A stretch of 51,111 bases of DNA from Gammaproteobacteria bacterium. Lineage in GTDB: Bacteria > Pseudomonadota > Gammaproteobacteria > Steroidobacterales > Steroidobacteraceae. The DNA lies in NCBI GenBank assembly GCA_005878835.1, contig VBMV01000065.1, positions 1 through 51,111 on the forward strand, in the 5' to 3' direction. Numbering within the stretch: position 1 is the first letter of the stretch; every line of letters starts with the position of its first letter. The translations under genes and the position numbers were made by a program. The notes beneath the pieces were generated by a model. It saw only the letters and a program-made list of their open reading frames with translations. It was not told where the DNA came from and made no database searches. Shown piece by piece: positions 34,229-42,805 of the stretch.

Positions 34229-35551
34229 ATGAGCAACCTGCGTCCCAACACCCTGCGCGAGTCCCGCCATCCGCGCTCCGCCGAGCTGTACCAGCGCGCC
34301 TGCCGCGTGATTCCCGGAGGCGTCAACTCCCCGGTGCGCGCCTTCCGCGCGGTGGGCGGCACGCCGTTGTTCATCGCGCGCGGCGCGGGCGCGCAGGTGT
34401 TCGACGCCGATGGCCGCGCTTACCTCGACCTGGTCGGCTCCTGGGGTCCCCTGATCGCCGGGCATGCGCACCCGGCGGTGCTCGCGGCCGTGACCGAGGC
34501 GCTCTCGCGCGGCATGACCTACGGGGCGCCGTGCGCCGCGGAAGTCGAGCTCGCCGAGCAGGTGGTGGCCTGCTACCCGGCCGCCGAGCAGGTGCGCTTC
34601 GTGTCCTCGGGAACCGAGGCGGTCATGAGCGCCATCCGCGTGGCGCGCGCTTTCACCGGCCGGGACCTCATCGTCAAATTCGCCGGCTGCTACCACGGTC
34701 ATGCGGATCACCTGCTGGTCGCGGCGGGCTCGGGACTCGCCACCTTCGGCCGCCCATCCTCCGCGGGCGTGCCGGAAGCGTTCACGGCCTGCACGCGCGT
34801 GCTGCCGCTCGATGACGAAGCGGCGCTGCAGGAGTTGTTTCAGCGCGAGGGCGCGCGCATCGCGGCCCTCATCATCGAGCCGCTGCCGGCCAATCACGGC
34901 CTGCTGCCGCAGCGGCGCGAATTCCTCACCCGCCTGCGCCAGCTCACGAGCGAGCACGGCGCGCTGCTCGTTTTCGATGAGGTGATCAGCGGGTTCCGCC
35001 TGGCGCGCGGCGGCGCGGCACAGCTCTTTGGCATCGCCCCGGATCTGGCGACCTTCGGCAAGGTGATCGGCGGGGGCATGCCGGTCGGGGCGTTCGGCGG
35101 CGCGCGCCGCATCATGGCGCGGCTCGCCCCGGATGGCGACACCTACCAGGCCGGCACCCTGTCGGGCAACCCCGTGGCGATGGCGGCGGGACTGGCGACG
35201 CTCGCGTTGCTCGAGCGCGAGTCGGGATGGGAGCGCCTGGAGGCGCGCGGCGCCGAGCTCGAGCGGCTGTTGAGACCGGTGCTGGCGCAGGCAGGTTTCC
35301 CCGTGCACCTGGTGCGCGTCGGCTCGCTCTTCTGGCTGTCGTTGCACGAGGCGGGGGCACCGCGCACGGCTCTCGCCCTGTCGGAACGCGAGCGCGCGCG
35401 CTTTGCCGCGCTGTTTCATGCGATGCTCGAGCGCGGCATCTACCTGCCACCGTCCGGCTACGAGGCCTGCTTCCTGTCACTCGCGCACAGCAGTGCCGAT
35501 CTCACGCGCTTCGCGCAGGCGCTGCGCGAGGCGCTGGCGGCTCTCGCATGA
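34229..35551 (+). CDS. hemL: Glutamate-1-semialdehyde 2,1-aminomutase
   Basis: HemL converts glutamate-1-semialdehyde to 5-aminolevulinate with PLP. The 440-aa protein has VIPGGVNSPVRAFRAVGG, the aminotransferase core FVSSGTEAVMSAIRVARA, the cofactor-Asp region LLVFDEVISGFR and the Schiff-base lysine Lys278 in ATFGKVIGGGMPVG. ATG 34229 begins MSNLRPNTL. HemL is thought to bind GluTR, so adjacency favours channelling. Its stop overlaps the histidine kinase start (ATGA), coupling heme enzyme and sensor translation. Confidence 0.96.
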   Translation: MSNLRPNTLRESRHPRSAELYQRACRVIPGGVNSPVRAFRAVGGTPLFIARGAGAQVFDADGRAYLDLVGSWGPLIAGHAHPAVLAAVTEALSRGMTYGAPCAAEVELAEQVVACYPAAEQVRFVSSGTEAVMSAIRVARAFTGRDLIVKFAGCYHGHADHLLVAAGSGLATFGRPSSAGVPEAFTACTRVLPLDDEAALQELFQREGARIAALIIEPLPANHGLLPQRREFLTRLRQLTSEHGALLVFDEVISGFRLARGGAAQLFGIAPDLATFGKVIGGGMPVGAFGGARRIMARLAPDGDTYQAGTLSGNPVAMAAGLATLALLERESGWERLEARGAELERLLRPVLAQAGFPVHLVRVGSLFWLSLHEAGAPRTALALSERERARFAALFHAMLERGIYLPPSGYEACFLSLAHSSADLTRFAQALREALAALA

Positions 35552-36630
35552 AGGCGGCGCGCGTCTTCCAGCTCACTGCGCTGCTGCTGGTGGCGGTGTC
35601 GGTAGTGCAGGTCGGCTGGTGGATCCTCGATCAGCGCGAGCAGGCGGTGCAGAAAGTGCGCGTGGTGCGCGGCGCGTATGCCGAGCAGGCGGCGGCCGCG
35701 CAGGCACTGCTCGATGCCGGAGTGAGCGCGCAGCGCGTGCAGCAGCTGCTGCCGCAGATCGTGGTCGCCGACGGGCGCGCGGCGCTCGCGCCGCAGGTCG
35801 AGGAGGCGCTGCGCACCGAGGTGCGCCACCGCTACAACCAGTACGCCTGGGAGGGCGCGTTCTTTCTGCTGGCGCTCGGGGCCTGCATCGCGGTGATCGC
35901 GCGCGCGCTGCGCGCGGAGGCGCGGGTGCGGGAGGAGCAGGAGAACTTCCTCGCGCTCGTGTCTCACCAGTTCAAGACACCGCTCGCGAGTCTGCAGCTG
36001 TCGCTCGAGACCATGACGCTGCGCACACTGTCGGCGGAGCAGTCGCGCACGCTCACCGATCGCATGCTGGCGGACCTTGCCCGCATGGAGGCGATGGTCA
36101 CGCAGATCCTCGAGAGCGCGCGCCTGGAGCGCGGCCGGGTCGAGTTCAAGTCCGAGCCGCTGGAGCTGGGCGCGGCGGTGGCGCGCGTGGTGGCGCACCT
36201 GGAGGAGCGCGCGCGCCAGGAGCGCATCCGTATCTCCTGCGACATCGAGCCGGGACTGTACGTGGTGAGCGATCCGCTGGCGCTCGATGTGGTGGTGCGC
36301 AACATCCTGGAGAACGCGCTCGCCGCGGTGACGCCGCTCGGCGGCGGCAGCATCGCCCTCAGCGCCCGCGCGCTCAACGGCGAGGTGGAGCTGTCGGTGC
36401 GCGACAGCGGCGTGGGCTTTCGCCCCGCGGACGGCGCGCGCCTGTTCGAGAGATTCACGCGCCTGCATCCGCGTGGCCCGGGCAGCCAGTACGGTACCGG
36501 CCTCGGGCTCTTCATCGTGCATCGCCTGATGCACCTCGGGCAGGGGCGCGTGAGCGCGCACAGCGAGGGCGTGGGCCAGGGCGCGCATTTCGTGCTCACC
36601 TGGCCGGCGGCGCAGGGGCAGCGCTCATGA
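35548..36630 (+). CDS. Sensor histidine kinase embedded in the hem operon
   Basis: The 360-aa membrane protein has TM1 at about 7-27 and TM2 at about 102-120. The ~75-residue periplasmic domain between them is mostly helical (QAAAAQALLDAGVSAQRV). The cytosolic kinase has the phosphorylated His140 in ALVSHQFKTPLASLQ and the N box NILENALAAV. Its ATP lid carries DSGVGF and GTGLGLFIVHRL. There is no HAMP domain between TM2 and the His box. ATG 35548 overlaps the hemL stop, and its own stop overlaps the regulator start (ATGA). No heme-binding CxxCH or HRM (CP) motif is seen, so the ligand is unknown; sensing of heme intermediates is inferred from context. Confidence 0.92.
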   Translation: MKAARVFQLTALLLVAVSVVQVGWWILDQREQAVQKVRVVRGAYAEQAAAAQALLDAGVSAQRVQQLLPQIVVADGRAALAPQVEEALRTEVRHRYNQYAWEGAFFLLALGACIAVIARALRAEARVREEQENFLALVSHQFKTPLASLQLSLETMTLRTLSAEQSRTLTDRMLADLARMEAMVTQILESARLERGRVEFKSEPLELGAAVARVVAHLEERARQERIRISCDIEPGLYVVSDPLALDVVVRNILENALAAVTPLGGGSIALSARALNGEVELSVRDSGVGFRPADGARLFERFTRLHPRGPGSQYGTGLGLFIVHRLMHLGQGRVSAHSEGVGQGAHFVLTWPAAQGQRS

Positions 36631-37352
36631 GCGCCCCCTCGGGCACGCGCGTGCTGGTGGTGGAGGACGATCCGCACCTCGCCGCCGGCGTCATGGAGAA
36701 CCTGCGCGCCGAAGGCTACGAGGTGAGCACCGCGGGCGATGGCGAGCAGGCGCTCGAGTGGCTGCGCGAGCGCGGCTGCGCGCTCATCGTGCTCGATGTG
36801 ATGTTGCCGGGGATCGACGGCTTCGGCGTGTGCCGCACGCTGCGCGAGCAGGGCAACAACACGCCGGTGCTGTTTCTCACCGCACGCGGCGATCCCGTGG
36901 ATCGCGTCCGGGGCCTGGAGTCCGGCGGCGATGACTACCTCGCCAAGCCCTTTCATCTGCAGGAGTTCCTGCTGCGCGTGCGCGCGATCCTGCGGCGCTG
37001 GGACTGGTACCGCAGCGCCTCCGCCACCGCCGCCACCGCGGTGCTGCGCTTCGGCGACAACGAAGTCGACTTCCGCGCGTTCCGCGCCCGCGCCTGGAAC
37101 GGCGAGGCGCAGGAGCTCACCGAGAAGGAGGCGATGATCCTCAAGGTGCTCGCCGAGCACGCCGGCGAGATCGTCTCGCGCGAAGATCTGCTCGAGCGCG
37201 TCTGGGGCTACGACGTGTTCCCCTCGACCCGTACCGTGGACAACTTCATCCTGCGGCTGCGCAAGCGCTTCGAGAAGGACCCCGCCCGCCCGCGCCACTT
37301 CCTCACCGTGTGGGGCGTCGGCTACCGCTTCCTCACGGAGGGCGAGCCGTGA
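36627..37352 (+). CDS. OmpR/PhoB-family response regulator embedded in the hem operon
   Basis: The 241-aa regulator has a receiver domain with acidic pocket VVEDD, phospho-acceptor Asp57 (IVLDVMLPGIDG), Thr in FLTARG and Lys in YLAKPF. A winged-helix DNA-binding domain follows (LTEKEAMILKVLAEHAGEIV, TRTVDNFILRLRKRFE). It starts inside the kinase stop (ATGA) and its own stop overlaps the hemC start (GTGA). It is thus translated between hemL and hemC. The nested dyad at 32890-32907 is a candidate target, making autoregulation of heme synthesis the simplest model. Confidence 0.94.
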   Translation: MSAPSGTRVLVVEDDPHLAAGVMENLRAEGYEVSTAGDGEQALEWLRERGCALIVLDVMLPGIDGFGVCRTLREQGNNTPVLFLTARGDPVDRVRGLESGGDDYLAKPFHLQEFLLRVRAILRRWDWYRSASATAATAVLRFGDNEVDFRAFRARAWNGEAQELTEKEAMILKVLAEHAGEIVSREDLLERVWGYDVFPSTRTVDNFILRLRKRFEKDPARPRHFLTVWGVGYRFLTEGEP

Positions 37353-38329
37353 GCGCGCTCAAGCCGCTGCGCATCGGCACGCGCGCCTCGGCGCTCGCGC
37401 TGTGGCAGGCGCGGCACGTCGAGAGCCTGGTGCGCGCGCAGCCTGGCGCACCGCCCGTGGAGCTGGTGCACATCAGGACCGAAGGGGACGTGCAGAGCGA
37501 TGTGCCGCTGTGGCAGGTGCAGGGCAAGGCGTTCTTCACCAAGGAGATCGACCGCGCGCTGCTCGCCGGCACGGTGGATATCGCGGTGCACAGTCTCAAG
37601 GATCTCGCGACCCGGCTCGAGCCCGGTCTCCAGCTGGCCGCAACGCTGCCGCGCGAGGACCCGCGCGATGCGCTGATCAGCGCGAGCGGCGCGACGCTCA
37701 GCGCGCTGCCGCAGGGTGCGCGCGTCGGCACCAGCAGCCTGCGGCGCCGCGCGTTCCTGGCACGCGCCCGTCCGGATGTGGTGCTGCTCGAGCTGCGCGG
37801 CAACGTGCCGACACGCGTCGAGCGCCTGAAGCAGGGTGACTACGATGCGATCATTCTCGCCGCCGCGGGGCTGAAGCGCCTCGGCCTGGCGGCGCAGATC
37901 ACCGAGTACCTGGGCGTCGGCACCTGGCCGCCGGCCGTGGCGCAGGGAGTGATCGGCATCTGCGCACGCGCGGATGACGAGGCCACCCTGCGCTGGCTGA
38001 CCCCGCTCGATGACCGCGTGGCGCGCCTGGCGGTGAGCGCCGAGCGCGCGCTGCTGCGCATGCTCGAAGGCGGTTGCCAGGTGCCGCTCGGTGCGCTCGC
38101 CACGGTGCACGAGGAACAGCTGAGTCTGCGCTACAGGATTTGCGCGCTGGACGGCTCGGGAGGGATGAACGGAGGCAGCAGCGTCGGCGGCCACGAGCGC
38201 GGGTCGCATCAGCTCACGGTGGAGGAGGCGATCGGCCTCGGTGAGCGGGTGGCGCGGGACCTGCTGGCGCGCGGTGCCGGCGATCTGGTGGCGCGCGCGC
38301 GCGGGGCGCATGCCGTGGAGGAGCCGTGA
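37349..38329 (+). CDS. hemC: Hydroxymethylbilane synthase (porphobilinogen deaminase)
   Basis: HemC polymerises four porphobilinogens into hydroxymethylbilane. The 326-aa protein has LRIGTRASALALWQAR, the catalytic Asp85 in VHSLKDLATR, GTSSLRRRA and LRGNVPTRVERL. The dipyrromethane cofactor Cys243 lies in LEGGCQVPLGA. The usual GGKGLF loop is QGKAFF, a mild divergence. GTG 37349 overlaps the regulator's stop codon and hemD follows with a GTGA overlap. Direct coupling of a transcription factor's translation to hemC is unusual. Confidence 0.96.
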   Translation: MSALKPLRIGTRASALALWQARHVESLVRAQPGAPPVELVHIRTEGDVQSDVPLWQVQGKAFFTKEIDRALLAGTVDIAVHSLKDLATRLEPGLQLAATLPREDPRDALISASGATLSALPQGARVGTSSLRRRAFLARARPDVVLLELRGNVPTRVERLKQGDYDAIILAAAGLKRLGLAAQITEYLGVGTWPPAVAQGVIGICARADDEATLRWLTPLDDRVARLAVSAERALLRMLEGGCQVPLGALATVHEEQLSLRYRICALDGSGGMNGGSSVGGHERGSHQLTVEEAIGLGERVARDLLARGAGDLVARARGAHAVEEP

Positions 38330-39096
38330 ACACGAAAGCCGACATCAAGCCGGTCGTGGTCACGCGCGCCGAATCGAGCGACGGCCCCTTGAGCCGCGAG
38401 CTGCGCAGCTTGGGATTACGCGCGCTGCTGTGGCCGGCGGTGAGCGTCACGAGCGCCGACCTGGGGCCGCTCACCGCCGCGCTCGCCGCGGTCAGCTCCT
38501 TCGGCTGGATCGTGTTTGCCAGCCGTCATGCGGTCGCCGCGGTGCTCGAGCGGCTGCCCACCGCGCCCCCCGGCGTGCGCATCGCGGCCGTGGGCCAGGC
38601 GACCGCGCAGGTGCTGCGCCAGCGCCGCTGGCCGGTGGACCTGGTGCCGGAGGAGGCGAGCGCGGCGGCGCTCATCGAGGCCTTCGCCGCGCGCTTCTCG
38701 GCGCGCGATACGGGGGTGAAAATCCTGTATCCGGCGAGCTCGCGCGCCCTGCCGACGCTTGCCGCCGGGCTCACGCAGCTCGGCGCGCAGGTCACGCAGG
38801 TCGAGGCCTACCGCACCGAGGCGGCGGCGCTCGATGTGGCGCAGTGTCGCGACTGGATCGCGCGCGGCGGCGTCGGCGCGGTGACCTTTGCCAGTCCCTC
38901 CGCCGTGACCGAGCTCGCGCGCGCCCTCGGAGAGGAGGACTTCCAGCGGCTGCTGTCGGGCGCCGCGGCGGTGGCCATCGGGCGCACCACCGCCCGCGAG
39001 CTGGCCGCGCGCGGCCACACCGCGGTGGTTGCCGAGTCCGCGACCCTGCAGGGACTGGCGCGCACCACCCATCGCCTGTTGCAAACGAGAGCCTGA
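38326..39096 (+). CDS. hemD: Uroporphyrinogen-III synthase
   Basis: HemD cyclises hydroxymethylbilane with D-ring inversion to uroporphyrinogen III. The 256-aa product matches the variable family in pattern. It has KPVVVTRAESSDGPLSREL, WIVFASRHAVAAVLERL, VAAVGQATAQVLRQ-type repeats and VTFASPSAVTELARAL. The second domain carries VAIGRTTARELAARGHT. There are no strictly conserved catalytic residues to check, but length and position are diagnostic. GTG 38326 overlaps hemC, and hemB starts 5 bp after its stop. Confidence 0.92.
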   Translation: MNTKADIKPVVVTRAESSDGPLSRELRSLGLRALLWPAVSVTSADLGPLTAALAAVSSFGWIVFASRHAVAAVLERLPTAPPGVRIAAVGQATAQVLRQRRWPVDLVPEEASAAALIEAFAARFSARDTGVKILYPASSRALPTLAAGLTQLGAQVTQVEAYRTEAAALDVAQCRDWIARGGVGAVTFASPSAVTELARALGEEDFQRLLSGAAAVAIGRTTARELAARGHTAVVAESATLQGLARTTHRLLQTRA

Positions 39097-39101
39097 AGAC
39101 C

Positions 39102-40079
39102 ATGGGATTTCCTCACCAAAGACCGCGCCGCACCCGCCAGTCCGATGCCTGGCGGCGCATGGTGCGCGAGACTCACCTGACGCCCGATGCGTTCATCTAC
39201 CCGCTGTTCGTCGTGCCCGGGCGCGCCGTGCGCCACGCGGTCGAGAGCATGCCCGGGATCTTTCAGCTGTCGGTGGACGAGGTGCTGAAGGACGCGAAGG
39301 CGGCCGCCGCGGCGGGCGTGCCCGCGGTCCTGCTGTTCGCCGCGCCCGCTCACAAGGACGCCCGGGCCACGAGCGCCACCGACCCCAAGGGGCTCGCCGC
39401 GCAGGCGATCGGCGCCATCAAGGAAGCCTGCCCGCAGCTGCTGGTGTGGGCGGACGTATGCCTGTGCGGCGCCACCGATCACGGGCACTGCGGCCACGTA
39501 CTGGCGAGCGGCGCCATCGACAACGATTCCTCCATTCAGACCCTGGCCGAAGTGGCGCTGAACTACGCCCGTGCCGGGGCCGATGCGGTGGCGCCTTCCG
39601 ACATGATGGACGGACGCGTCGCGGCGATCCGCGCGCGCCTCGATGAGGCGGGCCACGCCACCACACCGATCGTCGCCTACGCGGCGAAGTTCGCGTCCTC
39701 CTTCTACGGCCCGTTTCGGGAGGCCGCGGAGTCGGCGCCCGCATTCGGCGATCGCCGCTCCTACCAGATGGATCCGGCCAATGCGCGCGAGGCCCTGCGC
39801 GAGGCGCTGCTGGATGTGGAGGAAGGCGCGGATCTGGTCATGGTGAAGCCCGCCGGACCCTACCTGGATGTCATCCGCCGGGTGCGCAACGCGGTGCGCG
39901 TGCCGGTGGTCGCGTACCAGGTGTCCGGGGAGTTCAGTCTCATCAAGGCCGCCGCCGCGCGCGGCTGGATCGACGAGCGCGCCGCGGTGCTCGAGACGCT
40001 CACCGGGATCCGCCGCGCGGGGGCGGATCTGATCATCAGCTACTTCGCACCCGAGGTGGTGCAATGGCTGCGCGCGTGA
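39102..40079 (+). CDS. hemB: 5-Aminolevulinate dehydratase (porphobilinogen synthase)
   Basis: HemB condenses two 5-aminolevulinates to porphobilinogen. The 325-aa protein has metal-binding Cys120, Cys122 and Cys130 in DVCLCGATDHGHCGH, indicating the zinc-dependent class. The two Schiff-base lysines are Lys196 (YAAKFASSFYGPFR) and Lys249 (LVMVKPAGPYLD). SDMMDGRVAAIR and YQVSGEFS are also standard. It starts at ATG 39102. Its last 16 nt overlap the proposed hemE start. Confidence 0.97.
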   Translation: MGFPHQRPRRTRQSDAWRRMVRETHLTPDAFIYPLFVVPGRAVRHAVESMPGIFQLSVDEVLKDAKAAAAAGVPAVLLFAAPAHKDARATSATDPKGLAAQAIGAIKEACPQLLVWADVCLCGATDHGHCGHVLASGAIDNDSSIQTLAEVALNYARAGADAVAPSDMMDGRVAAIRARLDEAGHATTPIVAYAAKFASSFYGPFREAAESAPAFGDRRSYQMDPANAREALREALLDVEEGADLVMVKPAGPYLDVIRRVRNAVRVPVVAYQVSGEFSLIKAAAARGWIDERAAVLETLTGIRRAGADLIISYFAPEVVQWLRA

Positions 40080-41107
40080 GCGCATCGCGGGAGACGCCGG
40101 CGTTCCTCGCCGCCTGCCTGCGGCAGCCGGTCCCGTACCGGCCCATCTGGATCATGCGCCAGGCCGGGCGCTATCTGCCCGAGTACCGCGCGCTGCGCGC
40201 CAAGGTCAATTTCGAGGCGCTCACGCGCACGCCGGACCTCGCCGCGGAAGTGACGCTCCAGCCCCTGCGGCGCTTCGAGCTCGATGCCGCCATCCTCTTC
40301 AGCGACATCATGACGCCGCTGCAGGGCATGGGCGTGGATCTCGCCTTCGAGCCGGGCCCGGTGGTGCGCGAGCCCATCCGCACCGATGCCCAGATCGAGG
40401 CCCTCCCCGCGCTCGTGCCGCAGCGTGACGTGCCGTTCGTGCTGGAGACGATCCGGCTGGTGCGCGCAAACATGCCGCGCCTCGCGCCCCTCATCGGCTT
40501 CGCCGGCGCGCCGTTCACGCTCCTGTGCTACCTCGTGTGCGGGCGGCCCTCCAAGGAGTTTGCGGCGGCGCGCACCTTCCTGTACGCGCAGCCGCACGCC
40601 GCGCAGCGCCTGCTCGAGCGGCTCGCGGACGCGATGGCGGAATATCTCGCGGCGCAGGCGCGCGCGGGGGCCCAGGCGCTGATGCTGTTCGAGTCCTGGG
40701 CGGGGCTGCTCGCCCCGAGGGAGTTCGAGCAGTTTGCGTTGCCGGCCGTGCGGCGCACGGCTGCCGCGCTGCGCCGCACGGGCGTCCCCCTCATCTACTA
40801 CGTGAACCAGGGCTCGACCCTCATGCCGGCCGTGGCGCAGCTCGATGTGGACGTCGTCGGCGTCGACTGGCGCTCGGGTCTGTCGGCAGTGCGCCGCGTG
40901 CTCGGGCCCGGCAAGGCGGTGCAGGGCAATCTCGATCCGGCGGCGCTGTTTGCCCCAGCCGCCGAGTTGCGCCGGCACGTGGATGCGGTGCTGGAGGAAG
41001 CGGGCGAGGCGCCCGGGCACATTTTCAACCTCGGGCACGGCATCTGGCCCGACACCGACCCCGACTCGGTTGCGCGCCTGGTGGACTACGTGCATGAGCG
41101 GCGCTAG
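40064..41107 (+). CDS. hemE: Uroporphyrinogen decarboxylase
   Basis: HemE decarboxylates uroporphyrinogen III to coproporphyrinogen III. The 347-aa protein has PIWIMRQAGRYLPEYRALR, AAILFSDIMTPLQGMG, LIGFAGAPFTLLCYL, QALMLFESWAGLLAPREF and HIFNLGHGIWPDTD. The active-site Asp is in LFSDI. Two starts are possible: ATG 40064 overlapping hemB by 16 nt, or GTG 40076 at the hemB stop (GTGA). The loop sequences (TPLQGMG, ESWAG) look more like acidobacterial/delta-type HemE than enterobacterial HemE, but this needs a tree. Confidence 0.96.
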   Translation: MAARVSASRETPAFLAACLRQPVPYRPIWIMRQAGRYLPEYRALRAKVNFEALTRTPDLAAEVTLQPLRRFELDAAILFSDIMTPLQGMGVDLAFEPGPVVREPIRTDAQIEALPALVPQRDVPFVLETIRLVRANMPRLAPLIGFAGAPFTLLCYLVCGRPSKEFAAARTFLYAQPHAAQRLLERLADAMAEYLAAQARAGAQALMLFESWAGLLAPREFEQFALPAVRRTAAALRRTGVPLIYYVNQGSTLMPAVAQLDVDVVGVDWRSGLSAVRRVLGPGKAVQGNLDPAALFAPAAELRRHVDAVLEEAGEAPGHIFNLGHGIWPDTDPDSVARLVDYVHERR

Positions 41108-41924
41108 CGATCTGGCCGCCCCCGCGACCGCGTACTTCCGCGACCTGCAGGCGCGGCTGTGTTCCGCGTTCGAGGCGTTCGAGCCGGCGAGCCGCTTCGA
41201 GCAGCGCAGCTGGACCAAGCCCGAGGGTCACCGGCTGCACGGCGGCGGGGAGTCGCGCCTGATGCGCGGCGAGGTGTTCGAGAAGGTGGGCGTCAACGTC
41301 AGCCACGTCTGGGGGGTGCTCGCGCCCGAGGCGCACGCCCAGGTGGCGGGGGCGCAGGAGTCCGACGGCCGCTTCGTCGCCTGCGGCATCTCACTGGTGG
41401 CGCACATGGTCAATCCCTACGTGCCCGCCGTGCACCTGAACCTGCGTTACCTGTCCACCAGCCGCGCCTGGTTCGGCGGCGGCTCGGATCTCACGCCGAC
41501 CTTTGCGTTCAGCGAGGACACCGAGGCGTTTCACGGCGCGCTGCGGCGCGCCTGCGACCGCTATCGGCCGGACGCGTACACTGAGTTCAAGGCATGGTGC
41601 GACCGGTACTTCTATCTGCCGCACCGCCAGGAGCCCCGCGGCGTGGGCGGGATTTTCTTCGACGATCTCGCAAGTCAGGACCCGCAGGCGGATTTTGCGT
41701 TCGTGCGCTCGGTGGGGGAGGCGCTGCGTGAGGTCTATCCGCTCATCGTCGCGCGCCGCAAGGACACCCCCTTCGATGAGGCGGCGCGTGAGCGGCTGCT
41801 CCTGAAGCGCGGGCGCTACGTCGAGTTCAACCTGGTGTACGACCGCGGCACCAAGTTCGGCTTCAGCACCGATGCGGACCCGGACGCCTATCTGATGAGC
41901 TTGCCGCCGCTCGTGAGATGGTGA
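41094..41924 (+). CDS. hemF: Oxygen-dependent coproporphyrinogen-III oxidase, short form
   Basis: HemF converts coproporphyrinogen III to protoporphyrinogen IX using O2. The 276-aa product has RGEVFEKVGVNVSHVWG, MVNPYVPAVHLNLRY, WFGGGSDLTPTF, FYLPHRQEPRGVGGIFFDDL and GRYVEFNLVYDRGTKFG. It ends SLPPLVRW; enterobacterial HemF carries about 25 more residues. The inserted style GISLVAHMVNPYVPAVHLN resembles alphaproteobacterial HemF. It overlaps hemE by 14 nt and closes the operon, so the cluster is adapted to aerobic growth. No HemN, HemG/J/Y or HemH is in the window. Confidence 0.95.
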   Translation: MSGASDLAAPATAYFRDLQARLCSAFEAFEPASRFEQRSWTKPEGHRLHGGGESRLMRGEVFEKVGVNVSHVWGVLAPEAHAQVAGAQESDGRFVACGISLVAHMVNPYVPAVHLNLRYLSTSRAWFGGGSDLTPTFAFSEDTEAFHGALRRACDRYRPDAYTEFKAWCDRYFYLPHRQEPRGVGGIFFDDLASQDPQADFAFVRSVGEALREVYPLIVARRKDTPFDEAARERLLLKRGRYVEFNLVYDRGTKFGFSTDADPDAYLMSLPPLVRW

Positions 41925-42109
41925 TCCGGGGCGCGCTGGGCGCGGGGCCGCGGGCCGGGGACGCTCAGCCAGCTCACCGATCTCGCCCAGAGCAGCGCTT
42001 CCGGGTGGCCCGTGGCGCTGCGCCAGTGCTCGCCGAGGATTGCCGCGATCGCCTCGAGCGTCTCACCCGAGGGCTGCCAAAGACGCCGCAAGCGCTTGCG
42101 ACTTCCCAC
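41888..42109 (-). CDS. Possible small antisense-oriented protein of unknown function
   Basis: A 73-codon frame starts with GTG 42109, preceded on the minus strand by a perfect AGGAGG six nucleotides away, the best ribosome-binding site in this gap. The product begins MGSRKRLRRLWQPSGETLEA and continues IAAILGEHWRSATGHPEALL, basic then helical. No family is recognised. It overlaps the 3' end of hemF by 37 bp. The strong Shine-Dalgarno could be chance in purine-rich sequence, so confidence is moderate to low. Confidence 0.4.
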   Translation of the reverse strand: MGSRKRLRRLWQPSGETLEAIAAILGEHWRSATGHPEALLWARSVSWLSVPGPRPRAQRAPDHHLTSGGKLIR

Positions 42110-42182
42110 CGTCTCCCTCCTTGCTGCCGTTGCGTCTACTGAAGAGAGTGTCTCAGTGGCGCCCGAGTTCCGCTAAAAAGTG

Positions 42183-42211
42183 TTGCCGATCAGCGACTTC
42201 TGCGATTTAAA
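42183..42211 (+). promoter_or_regulatory. Promoter candidate for the ECF sigma factor operon
   Basis: TTGCCG (42183-42188), 17-nt spacer, TTTAAA (42206-42211), 33 nt before the sigma factor ATG. Four of six positions match consensus in each box. A GGAACT in the opposite orientation upstream (about 42169) resembles an ECF -35 but lacks a clear partner. Confidence 0.4.
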
Positions 42212-42243
42212 CGGGCGGGGCGGGCTGCCTCTCTAAGAAACAG

Positions 42244-42804
42244 ATGACACAGGCGCAGGCCGAGGACACGCGGGTCGACTGGGAGGCGGCGCTCGTTCAG
42301 CGCGCTTGCACCGGGGACACGCGCGCCTTCGAGCGGCTGTATCGCGAGCACGCCGGCCGGGTCTACGGCCTGTGCCTGCGGATGACGCGCGATGCGCACC
42401 TGGCGGAGGACTGTACGCAGGAGACCTTCATCAACGCGTGGCGGGCGCTGGCGGGATTCGAGACGCGCAGCTCGCTGTCGACCTGGCTGCACCGCATCGC
42501 GGTCAACGTGAGCCTCGCGAAGCGCCGCAAGGCATCCCCGGTCGCGTCGAGCCTCGATGACGAGGAGGGCACGGGCGGCGCATGCGAGTGGACACTCGAG
42601 ACGCCGGTGGAGGTGCGGGAGATCGAGGCCGCGATCGACGCCTTGCCCGAGGGCGCGCGCGATGCGCTGGTGCTGCACGCGTTGTATGGTTACTCGCACG
42701 GGGAGGCGGCCCAGATGCTGGGTGTGGCGGAGGGCACGTGCAAGGCCCAGTTGCACCGGGCGCGGAAACTGTTGCGCGAGAGATTGAATGTGGAGGTGGG
42801 CTGA
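42244..42804 (+). CDS. ECF-family RNA polymerase sigma factor
   Basis: The 186-aa protein has sigma region 2 (RAFERLYREHAGRVYGLCLRM, AEDCTQETFINAWRALAGFE) and region 4 (ALPEGARDALVLHALYGYSH, then GEAAQMLGVAEGTCKAQLHR). Regions 1 and 3 are absent, as in ECF factors. It should direct polymerase to envelope-stress-type promoters when released by an anti-sigma factor. The next gene, 1 nt after its stop, encodes a single-span membrane protein that is the likely anti-sigma factor. A DUF4097 protein follows. Confidence 0.93.
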   Translation: MTQAQAEDTRVDWEAALVQRACTGDTRAFERLYREHAGRVYGLCLRMTRDAHLAEDCTQETFINAWRALAGFETRSSLSTWLHRIAVNVSLAKRRKASPVASSLDDEEGTGGACEWTLETPVEVREIEAAIDALPEGARDALVLHALYGYSHGEAAQMLGVAEGTCKAQLHRARKLLRERLNVEVG

Positions 42805-42805
42805 C

